Shown here one piece after another: positions 34,338-42,995 of a DNA stretch of 64,000 bases. The stretch's first letter is position 1. Each line of letters starts with the position of its first letter. Origin of the DNA: Bacteroidaceae bacterium. GTDB lineage: Bacteria > Bacteroidota > Bacteroidia > Bacteroidales > Bacteroidaceae. The position numbers were made by a program, and so were the translations under genes. The stretch is from positions 17,721 through 81,720 of the forward strand of contig JAFWPH010000009.1 of the NCBI GenBank assembly GCA_017509605.1, written 5' to 3'. Below the pieces are notes generated by a model, which saw only the letters and a list, made by a program, of their open reading frames with translations, was not told where the DNA came from and did no database searches.

Positions 34338-35477
34338 ATGGAAGACTATTCAGACATTCGCCCTTATCTGCCCGAGGAATTGCCTCAGATTTATGAGGAG
34401 TTGCTCGCCGACGAGAAGTTCAGGCAGATGATAGCCGTGGTGTATAAGGACCTGCCTTTCGAGGCCGTGGCTGCCACGCTCCGTTCATGCAAGACCAATA
34501 CCGAGGTGCAGGTGAAACTTGTGTATCCTGTCTTGACCCAGTTGCTCTCCACCCAGAGCCAGGGTCTCACCTCCGATTTCTCTTCCATTGCCAATGACGG
34601 CACATGCTACACGTTCATTTCCAATCACCGCGACATCGTGCTCGACTCGGCCCTGCTCGATTACTCATTGTTGCAAAACAATATGGACACAGCGGAGATA
34701 GCTATAGGCGACAACCTTCTTATCTATCCATGGATCAAGAAACTCGTTAGGGTAGCCAAGTCGTTTATCGTCCAACGTGCATTAACCATGCGGCAGATGC
34801 TGCTTGCATCGGCCAAGATGTCGAGATACATGCACTACGTCATCAACGAGAAGAAACAGCATATCTGGATCGCTCAGCGTGAGGGTCGCGCCAAGGACTC
34901 TGATGACCGCACTCAGGATAGTGTGTTGAAGATGATGGCCATGGGCGGCGAAGGAGATGTAATCAGCCGGTTGAAGAATCTCCACATCGTGCCGTTGAGC
35001 ATTTCATATGAGTATGACCCATGCGACTTTCTTAAAGCTAAGGAGTTCCAACAGAAAAGGGACGTGGAAGGCTGGAAGAAGAGTCCAGAGGACGACTTGC
35101 AGAACATGCAGACAGGCATCTTTGGTTATAAGGGCCATATACACTATCAGGCTGCTCCTTGTCTGAACGAATGGCTTGACTCTGTTGATCCCTCGACTCC
35201 TAAGCCAGAGTTGTTCCGTATGGTGGCAGAGAAGATAGATCAGGATATCCACCTCAATTACCGTCTTTATCCCGCCAACTATATCGCAGCCGATCTTCTG
35301 CAAGGTACAGACCAGCGAAATGGGCATTATACAGCGGAGGAGAAGAGCGCTTTCGAGGCTTACTTGTCCAAGAAGGTAGGCATGGTGGAACTGGAGAATG
35401 CCGATTCAGACTATCTGCGTGAGCGTATCCTCACCATGTATGCCAACCCGACCTTCAATCAGGAGAAGGCTTTATGA
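34338..35477 (+). CDS. Glycerol-3-phosphate/lysophosphatidate-type acyltransferase
   Basis: A 379-residue membrane-associated acyltransferase of the PlsC-like superfamily. The catalytic HxxxxD motif is ISNHRDIVLDSALLDY (about 95-110), and the substrate-binding block IWIAQREGRAKDSDD (about 175-190) corresponds to the FPEG/REG motif. The N-terminal 80 residues and the C-terminal 130 residues are extra to the core. It likely acylates a glycerolipid intermediate; the exact acceptor is not evident. Its stop overlaps the start of the following lipoprotein gene (ATGA), so the two are coupled. It starts 121 bp after ddl. Confidence 0.82.
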   Translation: MEDYSDIRPYLPEELPQIYEELLADEKFRQMIAVVYKDLPFEAVAATLRSCKTNTEVQVKLVYPVLTQLLSTQSQGLTSDFSSIANDGTCYTFISNHRDIVLDSALLDYSLLQNNMDTAEIAIGDNLLIYPWIKKLVRVAKSFIVQRALTMRQMLLASAKMSRYMHYVINEKKQHIWIAQREGRAKDSDDRTQDSVLKMMAMGGEGDVISRLKNLHIVPLSISYEYDPCDFLKAKEFQQKRDVEGWKKSPEDDLQNMQTGIFGYKGHIHYQAAPCLNEWLDSVDPSTPKPELFRMVAEKIDQDIHLNYRLYPANYIAADLLQGTDQRNGHYTAEEKSAFEAYLSKKVGMVELENADSDYLRERILTMYANPTFNQEKAL

Positions 35478-36106
35478 GAAAGTTGCTGATATCTTTCCTG
35501 TCAGTGTTGCCTTTCGTGATACTTTCATGTGATGATGACGATGAAGATCCCATGCCTCCGATTAGGATGGAGTTTGTTGAGACCATCACCGACAGCAAGT
35601 CTATTGTGGAGTATATCTTGACTGATGAGGGCGTGCGCCTGACTCCTTCGTCCCCCATTACTGCCTCGAGACCTGATACCACCTACCGTTGTGTTTGTCA
35701 GTATGCCATGATGGATGGCGTTTGCCATGTGTATGATTTGAGGGCCATCTTTTCTAAGAAACCCGTTCATATCTCAGAGACGGACACTATGTGGACAGAC
35801 CCACTTGGTGTGAACAGTGTGTGGAAAACCTCCCGTTATGTGAACATGTCGTTGGCTTTGCTCACCACTGGGCAGGGTTCCCATGTTTATACTTTCTGTG
35901 AGGACACCATTATGACCAATTCTTTGGGATCAAAGACCGCGGTTTGTACGTTGTCTCACCATCGTGTGGGCAAGGATCCAGAGTCATATACACAGGATGT
36001 TTATCTCAGTTTGCCTGTCTATGACTACGTGTCGTCAGGTATCGACTCTGTGGCTGTTTCCATCCACACTTATTCGGGATGGAAACAGTATCAATTCAAA
36101 TTATAA
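35474..36106 (+). CDS. NigD-like lipoprotein
   Basis: A 210-residue lipoprotein: signal MRKLLISFLSVLPFVILSC with lipobox cysteine at 19, followed at once by DDDDEDP, an acidic stretch of the kind linked to surface export of Bacteroidetes lipoproteins. The remainder is beta-rich (YIVEYILTD-like strands, VNMSLALLTTGQGSHVYTF, VAVSIHTYSGWKQYQF). It resembles NigD-type lipoproteins, whose role is unknown. It overlaps the acyltransferase gene by 4 bp and is probably read with it. Confidence 0.72.
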   Translation: MRKLLISFLSVLPFVILSCDDDDEDPMPPIRMEFVETITDSKSIVEYILTDEGVRLTPSSPITASRPDTTYRCVCQYAMMDGVCHVYDLRAIFSKKPVHISETDTMWTDPLGVNSVWKTSRYVNMSLALLTTGQGSHVYTFCEDTIMTNSLGSKTAVCTLSHHRVGKDPESYTQDVYLSLPVYDYVSSGIDSVAVSIHTYSGWKQYQFKL

Positions 36107-36157
36107 GTATTATATAGAGTAGGTTGTCCCTTTTGGAAAATACTGGCCATTGGAAAG

Positions 36158-36979
36158 ATGAAGAAAAACCTTTTTGTTGTTCCCATAGCAGGATTGTGTA
36201 ATAGGATGCGTGTTGTAGCGAGCGCAGCAGAGTTATCACGCCGTTACCACAAGAGACTAATTATCTTGTGGATAAGAAATCAGAAAATGAATATTCGGTT
36301 TTCAGATTTGTTTGAACCTATTCCACATCGAGTGTTAGAGTTTTCGAATGAGCAGTCTTTATCCTATAAGTTATGCTATCACTTCATTAAATTGCTCAGG
36401 CCGGTTTTTATGATCAGTGATAAGGACTTTGACAATAAATACCAGACTAATCCTGAATATTTTGACCGTCTTGAAGGCCGTCATGGCTTTCTCTACACCT
36501 ATCATAATGTAACAGGGACAAATGATTACTCCATGTTCAGAATCAACAAAAGGCTTACTCCCTTATTGTTCCCTGAAGCATCCCTCCATGATGTGGTCGG
36601 CATTCATATACGCAGGACCGACAACACTTTATCGATAGACATCTCACCCACTTCTCTTTTCATAGAAAAGATGGAAGAGGAGATACGCATCAATCCCGCC
36701 GTGAGATTCTATTTGGCAACGGACTCTCCAGAGGAGGAATCACTATTGAAGGAGAAATATGGTGACAGGATTCTAACTTACCAGAAGCGGTCGCTTGACC
36801 GTGGTTCAAAGGCAGGAATGGAAGATGCTATTGTTGATTTGGCCAACCTCTCTCATTGTAAAAGGATATATGGCAGTTTTTGGTCCTCTTATTCTTATGT
36901 TGCCGCACAATGGGGAGGCATTAGCTACACAACCATAATGAACGAGGAGAAAGTGTCGACATTATTCTCTCGAAAGTGA
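36158..36979 (+). CDS. Fucosyltransferase-like glycosyltransferase
   Basis: A 273-residue soluble protein with the marks of the GT-B fucosyltransferase-like superfamily: GLCNRMRVVASAAELS at the N-terminus, VVGIHIRRTDN (about 150), the equivalent of the HxRRxD/N donor-binding arginines, and YGSFWSSYSYVAAQWGG near the C-terminus. The donor may be GDP-fucose or another nucleotide sugar. Base composition is noticeably lower in GC than the neighbours, which suggests acquisition by transfer. It stands alone, converging with an EcsC-like gene 10 bp away, and no terminator is visible between them. Confidence 0.75.
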   Translation: MKKNLFVVPIAGLCNRMRVVASAAELSRRYHKRLIILWIRNQKMNIRFSDLFEPIPHRVLEFSNEQSLSYKLCYHFIKLLRPVFMISDKDFDNKYQTNPEYFDRLEGRHGFLYTYHNVTGTNDYSMFRINKRLTPLLFPEASLHDVVGIHIRRTDNTLSIDISPTSLFIEKMEEEIRINPAVRFYLATDSPEEESLLKEKYGDRILTYQKRSLDRGSKAGMEDAIVDLANLSHCKRIYGSFWSSYSYVAAQWGGISYTTIMNEEKVSTLFSRK

Positions 36980-36989
36980 GTGTCCGTCT

Positions 36990-37835
36990 TTAAAGAGAAG
37001 AAGTCGTTGAGGTGATGTCTTCATCAGTCACTTCTTCCGCATCGTTGATGTCAGGGGCATTGATGTCGATATTGAGTGTGGTGTCAGGTGATGTGACGTT
37101 GTGTTGTATGTTGTAGGCAAGCATCATCGATTCCTTAAGTTTGTTCTTGAGCTTTTTCGACTGATGCCGGAAAGTGAAAAATGTGAGTACTCCAGATACC
37201 GATCCTCCTACGATGGGTACGAACTTGGCCACTCCTCTGGAAAAACTCTGTTTGGTCAGTGACACACCAATCCATTTCGCCACCTGTCGTACAAGCGGGA
37301 AGATAACACCTTGTGTCAGTGCATACTGTGGTAATCTTTTCATCACCATTTTGCCGAACTGTTCCGACAGTTCCTGTATCACCTTGTTGGCTGCCGCCAC
37401 TCCACTCATCACTCCCACAAACACCGTCAGCATGTCGGCCGCACTGTCGGAGAAGTTACCCTTCTCATCGCAGAGGTCAGGATATCCGTAGATATACGCC
37501 ACTTTCTGCGATACCACGAACACATGAAAATAGAACTGTGCGATGTCGCTGGGTATGGTTCCAAGCACAGCGAGTCCTCCTGGCATTCCCAAGGCTGTTG
37601 AGACACCGGTGGCCATTCTGGTGTGGTAGCCGATGCTGCTTTTCGCAAGTTTGTCGAGCACTTCCATAGGTATGAGGCCAATTGGACCTTGCTCGATTGC
37701 CGCCTCTATCTTGTCGTTGTCGATGCGATAGGTCGCGAGTTGTTCACGCAGGTATTGCGAGCGGTTGACTTTGACACCAGGCATGCTCATGGCAGCCGAC
37801 AGCACCTTGTTCCAAATTTGTATTTTCTTGTCCAT
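36990..37835 (-). CDS. EcsC-like membrane protein
   Basis: A 281-residue protein resembling the EcsC family. A glycine-rich hydrophobic region (GVSTALGMPGGLAVLGTIPSDIAQFYFHVFVVSQ, in two pieces, about 77-112) and a second one (FVPIVGGSVSGVLTFFTF, about 205-225) are characteristic. The C-terminal 50 residues are acidic and probably disordered (INDAEEVTDEDIT). EcsC was named from the Bacillus ecs operon; its biochemical role is unknown. It lies 102 bp downstream of a MaoC-like gene on the same strand. Confidence 0.65.
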   Translation of the reverse strand: MDKKIQIWNKVLSAAMSMPGVKVNRSQYLREQLATYRIDNDKIEAAIEQGPIGLIPMEVLDKLAKSSIGYHTRMATGVSTALGMPGGLAVLGTIPSDIAQFYFHVFVVSQKVAYIYGYPDLCDEKGNFSDSAADMLTVFVGVMSGVAAANKVIQELSEQFGKMVMKRLPQYALTQGVIFPLVRQVAKWIGVSLTKQSFSRGVAKFVPIVGGSVSGVLTFFTFRHQSKKLKNKLKESMMLAYNIQHNVTSPDTTLNIDINAPDINDAEEVTDEDITSTTSSL

Positions 37836-37937
37836 GATGAAGGATGTTGATGATTGCAGTTCGTTCCAAAATGTGTAGGGATGCGACGCATCGCATCCCT
37901 ATAGCCTATAGAAAGAAGATGATAGTTGCAGGGAGGA

Positions 37938-38402
37938 CTACTTGAAGTAGTAAAGGAAAGTGGCGATGCCTTCAAGTGCAGGTTTGCGCTGTCCTTCTAT
38001 TTCGATGGTGAAGTCGATTTCGGCCTTGCAGATGCCTCGCAGGTTGTTGATGCCCTGTAGGCGAGCGACGAGCCGCACCCTGCTTCCTGTAATGACGGGC
38101 TGTCCGAACTTCATCTTATCCATTCCGTAATTGACCATCATCCTGAGGTTGTTGACCTCGATAATTTGGTTCCATAGGTATGGCAGGATGGAGAGTGTGA
38201 GGTATCCGTGTGCTATTGTCGATTTGTAAGGACTCTCCACCTTGGCTCGTTCCACATCCACATGAATCCATTGGTGGTCGAGTGTGGCGTCGGCGAATTT
38301 GTTGATTCTTTCCTGATCCACGGTGAGCCATTCCGAGATACCCAATTGTTCTCCGAGATGCGATGCAAATTCATCGTAGGAATTGATGATTAGTTTTCCC
38401 AT
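37938..38402 (-). CDS. MaoC-like hot-dog dehydratase
   Basis: A 154-residue single hot-dog-fold protein. The hydratase 2 motif is visible as FADATLDHQWIHVDVERAK, with catalytic Asp and His, followed by IAHGYLTLSILP. Relatives are (R)-specific enoyl-CoA hydratases. The ATG at 38402 begins MGKLIINSYDEFASHLG, and the longer frame adds a low-quality extension. It is divergent from mutY. Substrate chain length cannot be read from the sequence. Confidence 0.87.
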   Translation of the reverse strand: MGKLIINSYDEFASHLGEQLGISEWLTVDQERINKFADATLDHQWIHVDVERAKVESPYKSTIAHGYLTLSILPYLWNQIIEVNNLRMMVNYGMDKMKFGQPVITGSRVRLVARLQGINNLRGICKAEIDFTIEIEGQRKPALEGIATFLYYFK

Positions 38403-38514
38403 AATAGTTGTTTTGTGTAGTAGATTGTTGAATATCATTGCAAATGTAGTCAATAATCTTCAATGAATGAGAACAAAAAAGGATAAAATTGGAAAACATC
38501 TCGATTTCTTGTGC

Positions 38515-38523
38515 TAAATTTGC
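38515..38523 (+). promoter_or_regulatory. mutY: -7 element of mutY
   Basis: TAAATTTGC fits TAnnTTTG, with TTGG at 38489-38492 as a possible -33 box 22 bp away. The leader is about 22 nt. Confidence 0.6.
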
Positions 38524-38550
38524 CTTTGAATACATTGAAAAAACAAGTCT

Positions 38551-39606
38551 ATGTTGCTTGAGAAGGAAAAAAAGCCTTTTGCCGCGGTGTTTACGTCCAC
38601 TCTTCTTGATTGGTATGAGAAGAACGGACGAAGTCTGCCTTGGCGTGGCATTGCCGACCCTTATCCCATTTGGTTGAGCGAGGTGATTTTGCAGCAGACC
38701 CGTATTCAGCAAGGTTGGAGCTATTGGGAGCGCTTCATGCATCGCTGGCCCACAGTGGAGCAGTTGGCCGCAGCTTCGGAGGATGAGGTGCTTCGTCTTT
38801 GGCAAGGGTTGGGTTATTACAGCCGTGCTCGCCACATGCATCAAGCAGCTCGGCAAATCGTGACTTTGGGTGGTTTCCCTTCTGATTACGCTGCCATCCG
38901 CAGTTTGAAGGGGGTGGGCGATTATACTGCTGCTGCCATTGCTTCTTTTGCCTTTGGTGAGCCTGTTGCTGTGGTTGATGGCAATGTCTATCGGGTGCTG
39001 TCCCGTGTGTTTGGCATTGATGTTCCGATTAACGGCACAGAAGGTAAGAAGACGTTTACCGCTCTTGCCAACCAATTGATAGCCATGGACAAGCCAGCCT
39101 CGTTCAATCAGGCGATGATGGACTTCGGTGCGGTTCAGTGCACTTCCAAGTCACCGCATTGCGAATCATGTCCGATGCTGGAGATGTGTGAAGCTTATCA
39201 TACGGGGCGTGTAGAAGCCTTGCCTGTGAAGTTGAGGAAAACTACCGTTAAGACTCGTTATTTCAGTTATGTGCTGGTGCGTTGTGCGGGATGGATTGCT
39301 GTACGCCGTCGTCCTTCTGGGGACATTTGGCAAGGTTTATGGGAACCTTTTTTGATAGAGACACCATCGAAGGCCGATGTGGAAAATGTGATTCGTCAAT
39401 TTGAGGTGGTAGGAAGGCTCACTCTGCTCAAAGAAAATGTAAGACATGTGCTTACCCACCGCATTATCCTTGCAGATTTCTATTTGCTTGAGGCTTTGTC
39501 TAGGCCCTCTCTTCCTGATGATTACGTGTGGGTTGACGAGTTATCATACGATGAATATGCGAAACCCCGTTTGATAGAACTACTGATGGAGACACTGAAT
39601 GGTTGA
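38551..39606 (+). CDS. mutY: A/G-specific adenine glycosylase MutY
   Basis: A 351-residue base-excision repair enzyme that removes adenine mispaired with 8-oxoguanine. Motifs: LPWRGIADPYPIWLSEVILQ with the catalytic Glu (EVILQQTR), the helix-hairpin-helix LKGVGDYTAAAIASFAFG, the catalytic Asp in VVDGNVYRVLSR, and the 4Fe-4S cysteines in CTSKSPHCESCPMLEMC (C-x6-C-x2-C-x5-C type spacing). The C-terminal NUDIX-like domain that recognises 8-oxoG is present (IAVRRRPSGDIWQGLWEPF). The length is normal. Starts close to a -7 element and is divergent from the MaoC-like gene. Confidence 0.95.
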   Translation: MLLEKEKKPFAAVFTSTLLDWYEKNGRSLPWRGIADPYPIWLSEVILQQTRIQQGWSYWERFMHRWPTVEQLAAASEDEVLRLWQGLGYYSRARHMHQAARQIVTLGGFPSDYAAIRSLKGVGDYTAAAIASFAFGEPVAVVDGNVYRVLSRVFGIDVPINGTEGKKTFTALANQLIAMDKPASFNQAMMDFGAVQCTSKSPHCESCPMLEMCEAYHTGRVEALPVKLRKTTVKTRYFSYVLVRCAGWIAVRRRPSGDIWQGLWEPFLIETPSKADVENVIRQFEVVGRLTLLKENVRHVLTHRIILADFYLLEALSRPSLPDDYVWVDELSYDEYAKPRLIELLMETLNG

Positions 39607-39661
39607 TAGTAACTATATATACAGTGTTTTCGAAGATGAAATGTTGTAAATGAATGAATAT

Positions 39662-41638
39662 ATGAAACTTAGAGGATTTGTATTGTTGTTATGCCTTGGA
39701 ATGGTAGTAACCTTAAAGGCTCAGATGATGCCTTTTTGGGGCGAACAGAAGACTTATCCTGTGCCAGCCGCCGTGGAAATCGATGTGAATACTTTAGACA
39801 CGGATTTGCCTCTTGTTGTGATTAAAGCTGACACTTCTATCACAGCGAAGAAGAAGGTGAGTGCGAAGATGAGGATTATCGATGACGGTAAGCACAATCG
39901 TATAAACAGTCGTTCTGCCAGTTATGACGGATCAATCCGTATCAAGTTGCGCGGTAACAGTTCGCTGATGCTCAGTCAGAAGAAATTCACTTTTGAGACT
40001 TGTGATGCCGAAGGACATTCTGTGGATGTAAGTCTTCTTGGCATGCCAGCTGAATCTGATTGGGTTTTGCTCGCCCCATACAACGACGTGTCGTTGCTGC
40101 GCGATGTCTTCGCTTTCACCCTGTGGCGGGAGATGGGGCATTGGGCTCCTCGTACGCGTATGGTGGAGGTGGTGCTGAATGACAAGTATGTAGGTGTTTA
40201 TGCGCTGTGCGAGAGTATCAAGCGGGGGCCTGAGCGTGTTGATGTGGAGAAACTTAAGGACAATGACTTGACGGGTAGAGAGGTCACAGGTGGTTATATC
40301 CTGAGAATCGATGTGGCTGACGAGAAGGACGCGTCTTTCCCCTCTAAGGTGAAGGGCGTTGGTGGTGGTTTCATGGGAGGTCAGGTGATTTGGTCGTGTA
40401 TGTATCCGAAGAAGAAAAACTTGCGTCCCGAACAGTTTGACTATATCCATCGTTTTATCGATGACATGGAGACCACGATACAGTCATCGGGTTTTGCCGA
40501 TCCCGACAGTGGTTATGCCCGATATATGGATGTGGCGTCGTTTGTGGACTATTTCTTGCATACAGAGTTCTCCCTCAATGCCGACGGTTTGCGCCGCAGT
40601 ACCTATTTTTATAAAGAAAAACTTCATTCGGATGGCACGGGCGATAAATTGCACGCAGGGCCTGTCTGGGATTATAATCTCGCTTATGGTATCGGCTCCT
40701 TCAATGGTGCGGATAATATTGAGAATTGGGTTTATAAGGGTGGTGACACCCAGCCTATTTCCGCTTTCTGGGGGCGATTGCTTGACGACCCGGCTTACCG
40801 CAGTAAGGTGAAGGCGCGTTATCAAGAGTTGCGTGCCACAGTGCTGAGCGAAAAACATATCAATGCGTTCTTTGATGATTATGCCAAGTTGCTGAAGAAA
40901 GCCCAGAAACGCCAGTTCGCAGTCTATCCCGAACTGCTTGCCTCACAAGAGGAAGTGGAGGATTTGGCCAAAGCCAAAAGTGAAGGGAAATCAATGAATC
41001 CATTCGGCGCTTTTCCATCCTTCGGTGGCTTTCCTCAGATGTCCGACAGCCTTCAAGGTAATCCTTTCGGCGGGTTCCCGCCCTTCGGTGGTTTCCCCCA
41101 GATGCCTGACAGCCTTCAGGGTAATCCTTTCGGAGGGTTCCCACCCTTCGGTGGTTTCCCTCAGATGCCTGACAGCCTTCAGGGTAATCCTTTCGGCGGG
41201 TTCCCGCCCTTCGGCGGTTTTCCTCAGGTGCCCGACAGCCTTCAGGGTAATCCTTTCGGCGGTTTTCCTCAGATGCCCGACAGCCTTCAGGGTAATCCTT
41301 TCGGCGGTTTTCCGCCCTTCGGTGGTTTCCCCCAGATGCGCGACAGCCTTCAGAGCAATCCATTCGGCGCTTTCCCACCCTTCGGTGGCTTTCCTCAGAT
41401 GCCCGACAGCTTAGGTAGAGGGAATTTTAGTTTTCCCTTCCCAGAGGGTTTCCAGTTCCCAGGTGGGATGCAGATGCCCGATGGTTTTGAATTCCCCTCA
41501 TTTGACGGTGGAGGTACGATGATGCTTCGTATGTTCCAAGGTTATCGCGTGACATCCTACGAAGAGGAAATCAAGACCATCAAGCAGTGGTGTGCCGACA
41601 GATTGAAGGTGATGGACAGAGTGATAGAGGAGTATTAG
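39662..41638 (+). CDS. CotH-family protein with 21-residue tandem repeats
   Basis: A 658-residue exported protein (signal MKLRGFVLLLCLGMVVTLKAQ; an ATG 12 bp upstream would add MNEY). Residues about 90-440 are the CotH kinase-like domain: IRIKLRGNSSLMLSQKKF, WVLLAPYNDVSLLRDVF, GPVWDYNLAYG, the last holding the conserved metal-binding Asp. CotH proteins are atypical protein kinases in Bacillus spores; bacterial homologues outside spores are uncharacterised. Residues about 446-585 are seven tandem copies of a unit containing PFGGFPQMPDSLQG; copy 5 is 15 rather than 21 residues. A Gly/Pro/Phe-rich tail follows, and then a final helix. The repeat is likely an extended surface linker. Confidence 0.85.
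   Translation: MKLRGFVLLLCLGMVVTLKAQMMPFWGEQKTYPVPAAVEIDVNTLDTDLPLVVIKADTSITAKKKVSAKMRIIDDGKHNRINSRSASYDGSIRIKLRGNSSLMLSQKKFTFETCDAEGHSVDVSLLGMPAESDWVLLAPYNDVSLLRDVFAFTLWREMGHWAPRTRMVEVVLNDKYVGVYALCESIKRGPERVDVEKLKDNDLTGREVTGGYILRIDVADEKDASFPSKVKGVGGGFMGGQVIWSCMYPKKKNLRPEQFDYIHRFIDDMETTIQSSGFADPDSGYARYMDVASFVDYFLHTEFSLNADGLRRSTYFYKEKLHSDGTGDKLHAGPVWDYNLAYGIGSFNGADNIENWVYKGGDTQPISAFWGRLLDDPAYRSKVKARYQELRATVLSEKHINAFFDDYAKLLKKAQKRQFAVYPELLASQEEVEDLAKAKSEGKSMNPFGAFPSFGGFPQMSDSLQGNPFGGFPPFGGFPQMPDSLQGNPFGGFPPFGGFPQMPDSLQGNPFGGFPPFGGFPQVPDSLQGNPFGGFPQMPDSLQGNPFGGFPPFGGFPQMRDSLQSNPFGAFPPFGGFPQMPDSLGRGNFSFPFPEGFQFPGGMQMPDGFEFPSFDGGGTMMLRMFQGYRVTSYEEEIKTIKQWCADRLKVMDRVIEEY
40997..41413 (+). repeat. 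63-bp in-frame tandem repeat (VNTR) in the CotH gene
   Basis: Units start at 40997, 41060, 41123, 41186, 41249 (a 45-bp deleted unit), 41294 and 41357. Copies 2-4 are nearly identical in DNA, so recent expansion by slippage or unequal recombination is likely. Both changes in copy number and the short unit keep the reading frame. Confidence 0.92.
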
Positions 41639-41660
41639 TCTGTTGATAAGAAAAGAAATA

Positions 41661-41696
41661 GGGTTAAGTGATTTTTGGTTCTCAATCACTTAACCC
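41661..41696. terminator. Bidirectional terminator between CotH gene and tRNA-Leu
   Basis: GGGTTAAGTGATT (41661-41673) and AATCACTTAACCC (41684-41696) form a perfect 13-bp stem with a 10-nt loop. T-rich sequence follows on each strand. Confidence 0.8.
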
Positions 41697-41706
41697 TTGT
41701 TGTTTG

Positions 41707-41788
41707 TGCGCCTGACAGGACTCGAACCTGCACGCCGTGAGGTATTAGATCCTAAGTCTAACGCGTCTACCAATTTCGCCACAGGCGC
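41707..41788 (-). tRNA. tRNA-Leu (anticodon UAG)
   Basis: The minus strand folds as a class II tRNA. The acceptor arms are GCGCCTG and CAGGCGC with discriminator A. The D arm holds GAAATTGGTAGACGCG. The anticodon stem TTAGA/TCTAA encloses CTTAGGA, giving anticodon TAG. The variable arm is TACCTCACGGCGT, and the T arm contains GGTTCGAGTCC. The CCA end is not encoded. A -7 element (TAAATTTGC, 41864-41856) lies about 70 bp upstream. Confidence 0.95.
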
Positions 41789-41855
41789 AAGTGCGCAAGG
41801 GGTGTCGTAATGGCCGTATGGCGGTAACCGGCCCGACGCTCATGCGCTTTGCGGT

Positions 41856-41864
41856 GCAAATTTA
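41856..41864 (-). promoter_or_regulatory. -7 element for tRNA-Leu
   Basis: TAAATTTGC on the minus strand fits TAnnTTTG and lies 68 bp before the tRNA 5' end. No clear -33 box. The rest of 41789-41942 shows only a GC-rich stretch with possible short pairings. Confidence 0.5.
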
Positions 41865-41942
41865 GGCATTTATTGTGGATTAAGCGAATAATGAGGGGAA
41901 AAAGATTCGCTGAGTGTGTTTTTTTGTTTCTTTTGTATTCTG

Positions 41943-42962
41943 TTAGTCTTTTCTCAACATAGCCCTGGCGGTTTCGATGATGGTGTCGTGGTTGTTCTCA
42001 TGGTCGGTGGTGGTCATATCAACCTGAATGTCGGGCGCGACGCCGAATTCGGTGTGTTTGTGGTCCTTGTCGAGCATGACTACCGCAGAGTACCTGACGC
42101 TCCATCCTGCGGGTATTTCCGATGACATGGGCATACCGCTTCCTCCGCCAGTGGTGTCGCCTACGATGGTGACGTTTGGCATTACCTTCATGCATTTCAC
42201 GAAATCGTTGGCGGCGCTGTAGGTGGAGCGGTTGGCCAGGACGATGACGGGTTTCTGCCATCGTATTCCCTGTGCGGGTTCGATGTTTTCTTCTTCTTCG
42301 TTAGAGAAATCGTTACGTCCCTTTCCTGTCTTGTGGTAGATGTATCCCACAAGTGTTTTTTTGTTGGTAAAGTGGCTGGCCAGCCGCCGTGAGGTGGTGA
42401 GGTTGCCTCCAGGGTTGTTGCGTACGTCGATGATGAGTCCGTCGCACAGTTCTAACCGGTAGAGCGCGTCGCTGATGTTTCCGTTTCCGAGGGCTTCGCT
42501 GAAACTCTCGCACCTGACGTAGCCGACATTGTCTTCAAGTAGTTTGTAACTCAATCCCGCCGCTATGCTGTAGTCGGTGCCGAGGTAGTAATCATTGACC
42601 AGGTTCTCGTCGAAGTTGTTGGGGTGGTCTTCCTTGAAGCTCCAGTTCCGTCCCATGTCGTGCGAGGCGTAAAGGTTGACATGACCGTCTTTCAGTTCTG
42701 CGAGCATGTTGCTGCAGACCTCGAAGAGTTGCGCTTTTGTCATCTTCTCGTTCGCTTGGGCGAGATACCGTTGGTGTACTTCGTCCCAATCCACTCCGAT
42801 GATGTCCTTTTTGTAGTCGAAGAAGCAATAGTGCTGATCCATGATTTTCCAAAGCGCCTCGATATTGCCTTTGGCGCTGTTGTCATAGTCGTCCTCGTCG
42901 ATGCACGCACTTGTTGTCAGTGCGATGACCAAAGCGAGGATATAGAGGGTGAAACGTCGCAT
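41943..42962 (-). CDS. S41-family peptidase lipoprotein
   Basis: A 339-residue lipoprotein (MRRFTLYILALVIALTTSAC, lipobox cysteine at 20) with a tail-specific/C-terminal processing peptidase domain. The serine nucleophile lies in VLANRSTYSAANDFVKCM, and the substrate-binding block is LIIDVRNNPGGN. The N-terminal helical cap carries WKIMDQHYCFFDYK. No canonical PDZ domain is evident between them. It probably cleaves proteins at the cell envelope; targets are unknown. It is third in a leftward run after parC and a DUF3316-like gene (33 bp gap). Confidence 0.88.
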   Translation of the reverse strand: MRRFTLYILALVIALTTSACIDEDDYDNSAKGNIEALWKIMDQHYCFFDYKKDIIGVDWDEVHQRYLAQANEKMTKAQLFEVCSNMLAELKDGHVNLYASHDMGRNWSFKEDHPNNFDENLVNDYYLGTDYSIAAGLSYKLLEDNVGYVRCESFSEALGNGNISDALYRLELCDGLIIDVRNNPGGNLTTSRRLASHFTNKKTLVGYIYHKTGKGRNDFSNEEEENIEPAQGIRWQKPVIVLANRSTYSAANDFVKCMKVMPNVTIVGDTTGGGSGMPMSSEIPAGWSVRYSAVVMLDKDHKHTEFGVAPDIQVDMTTTDHENNHDTIIETARAMLRKD

Positions 42963-42995
42963 AATCGGTGGTTATTGGGGTTATTAGGGATGATA

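Noticed and set aside
40860..41378. 172-codon leftward repetitive frame
   Set aside because: It is the antisense shadow of the 63-bp VNTR in the CotH gene.
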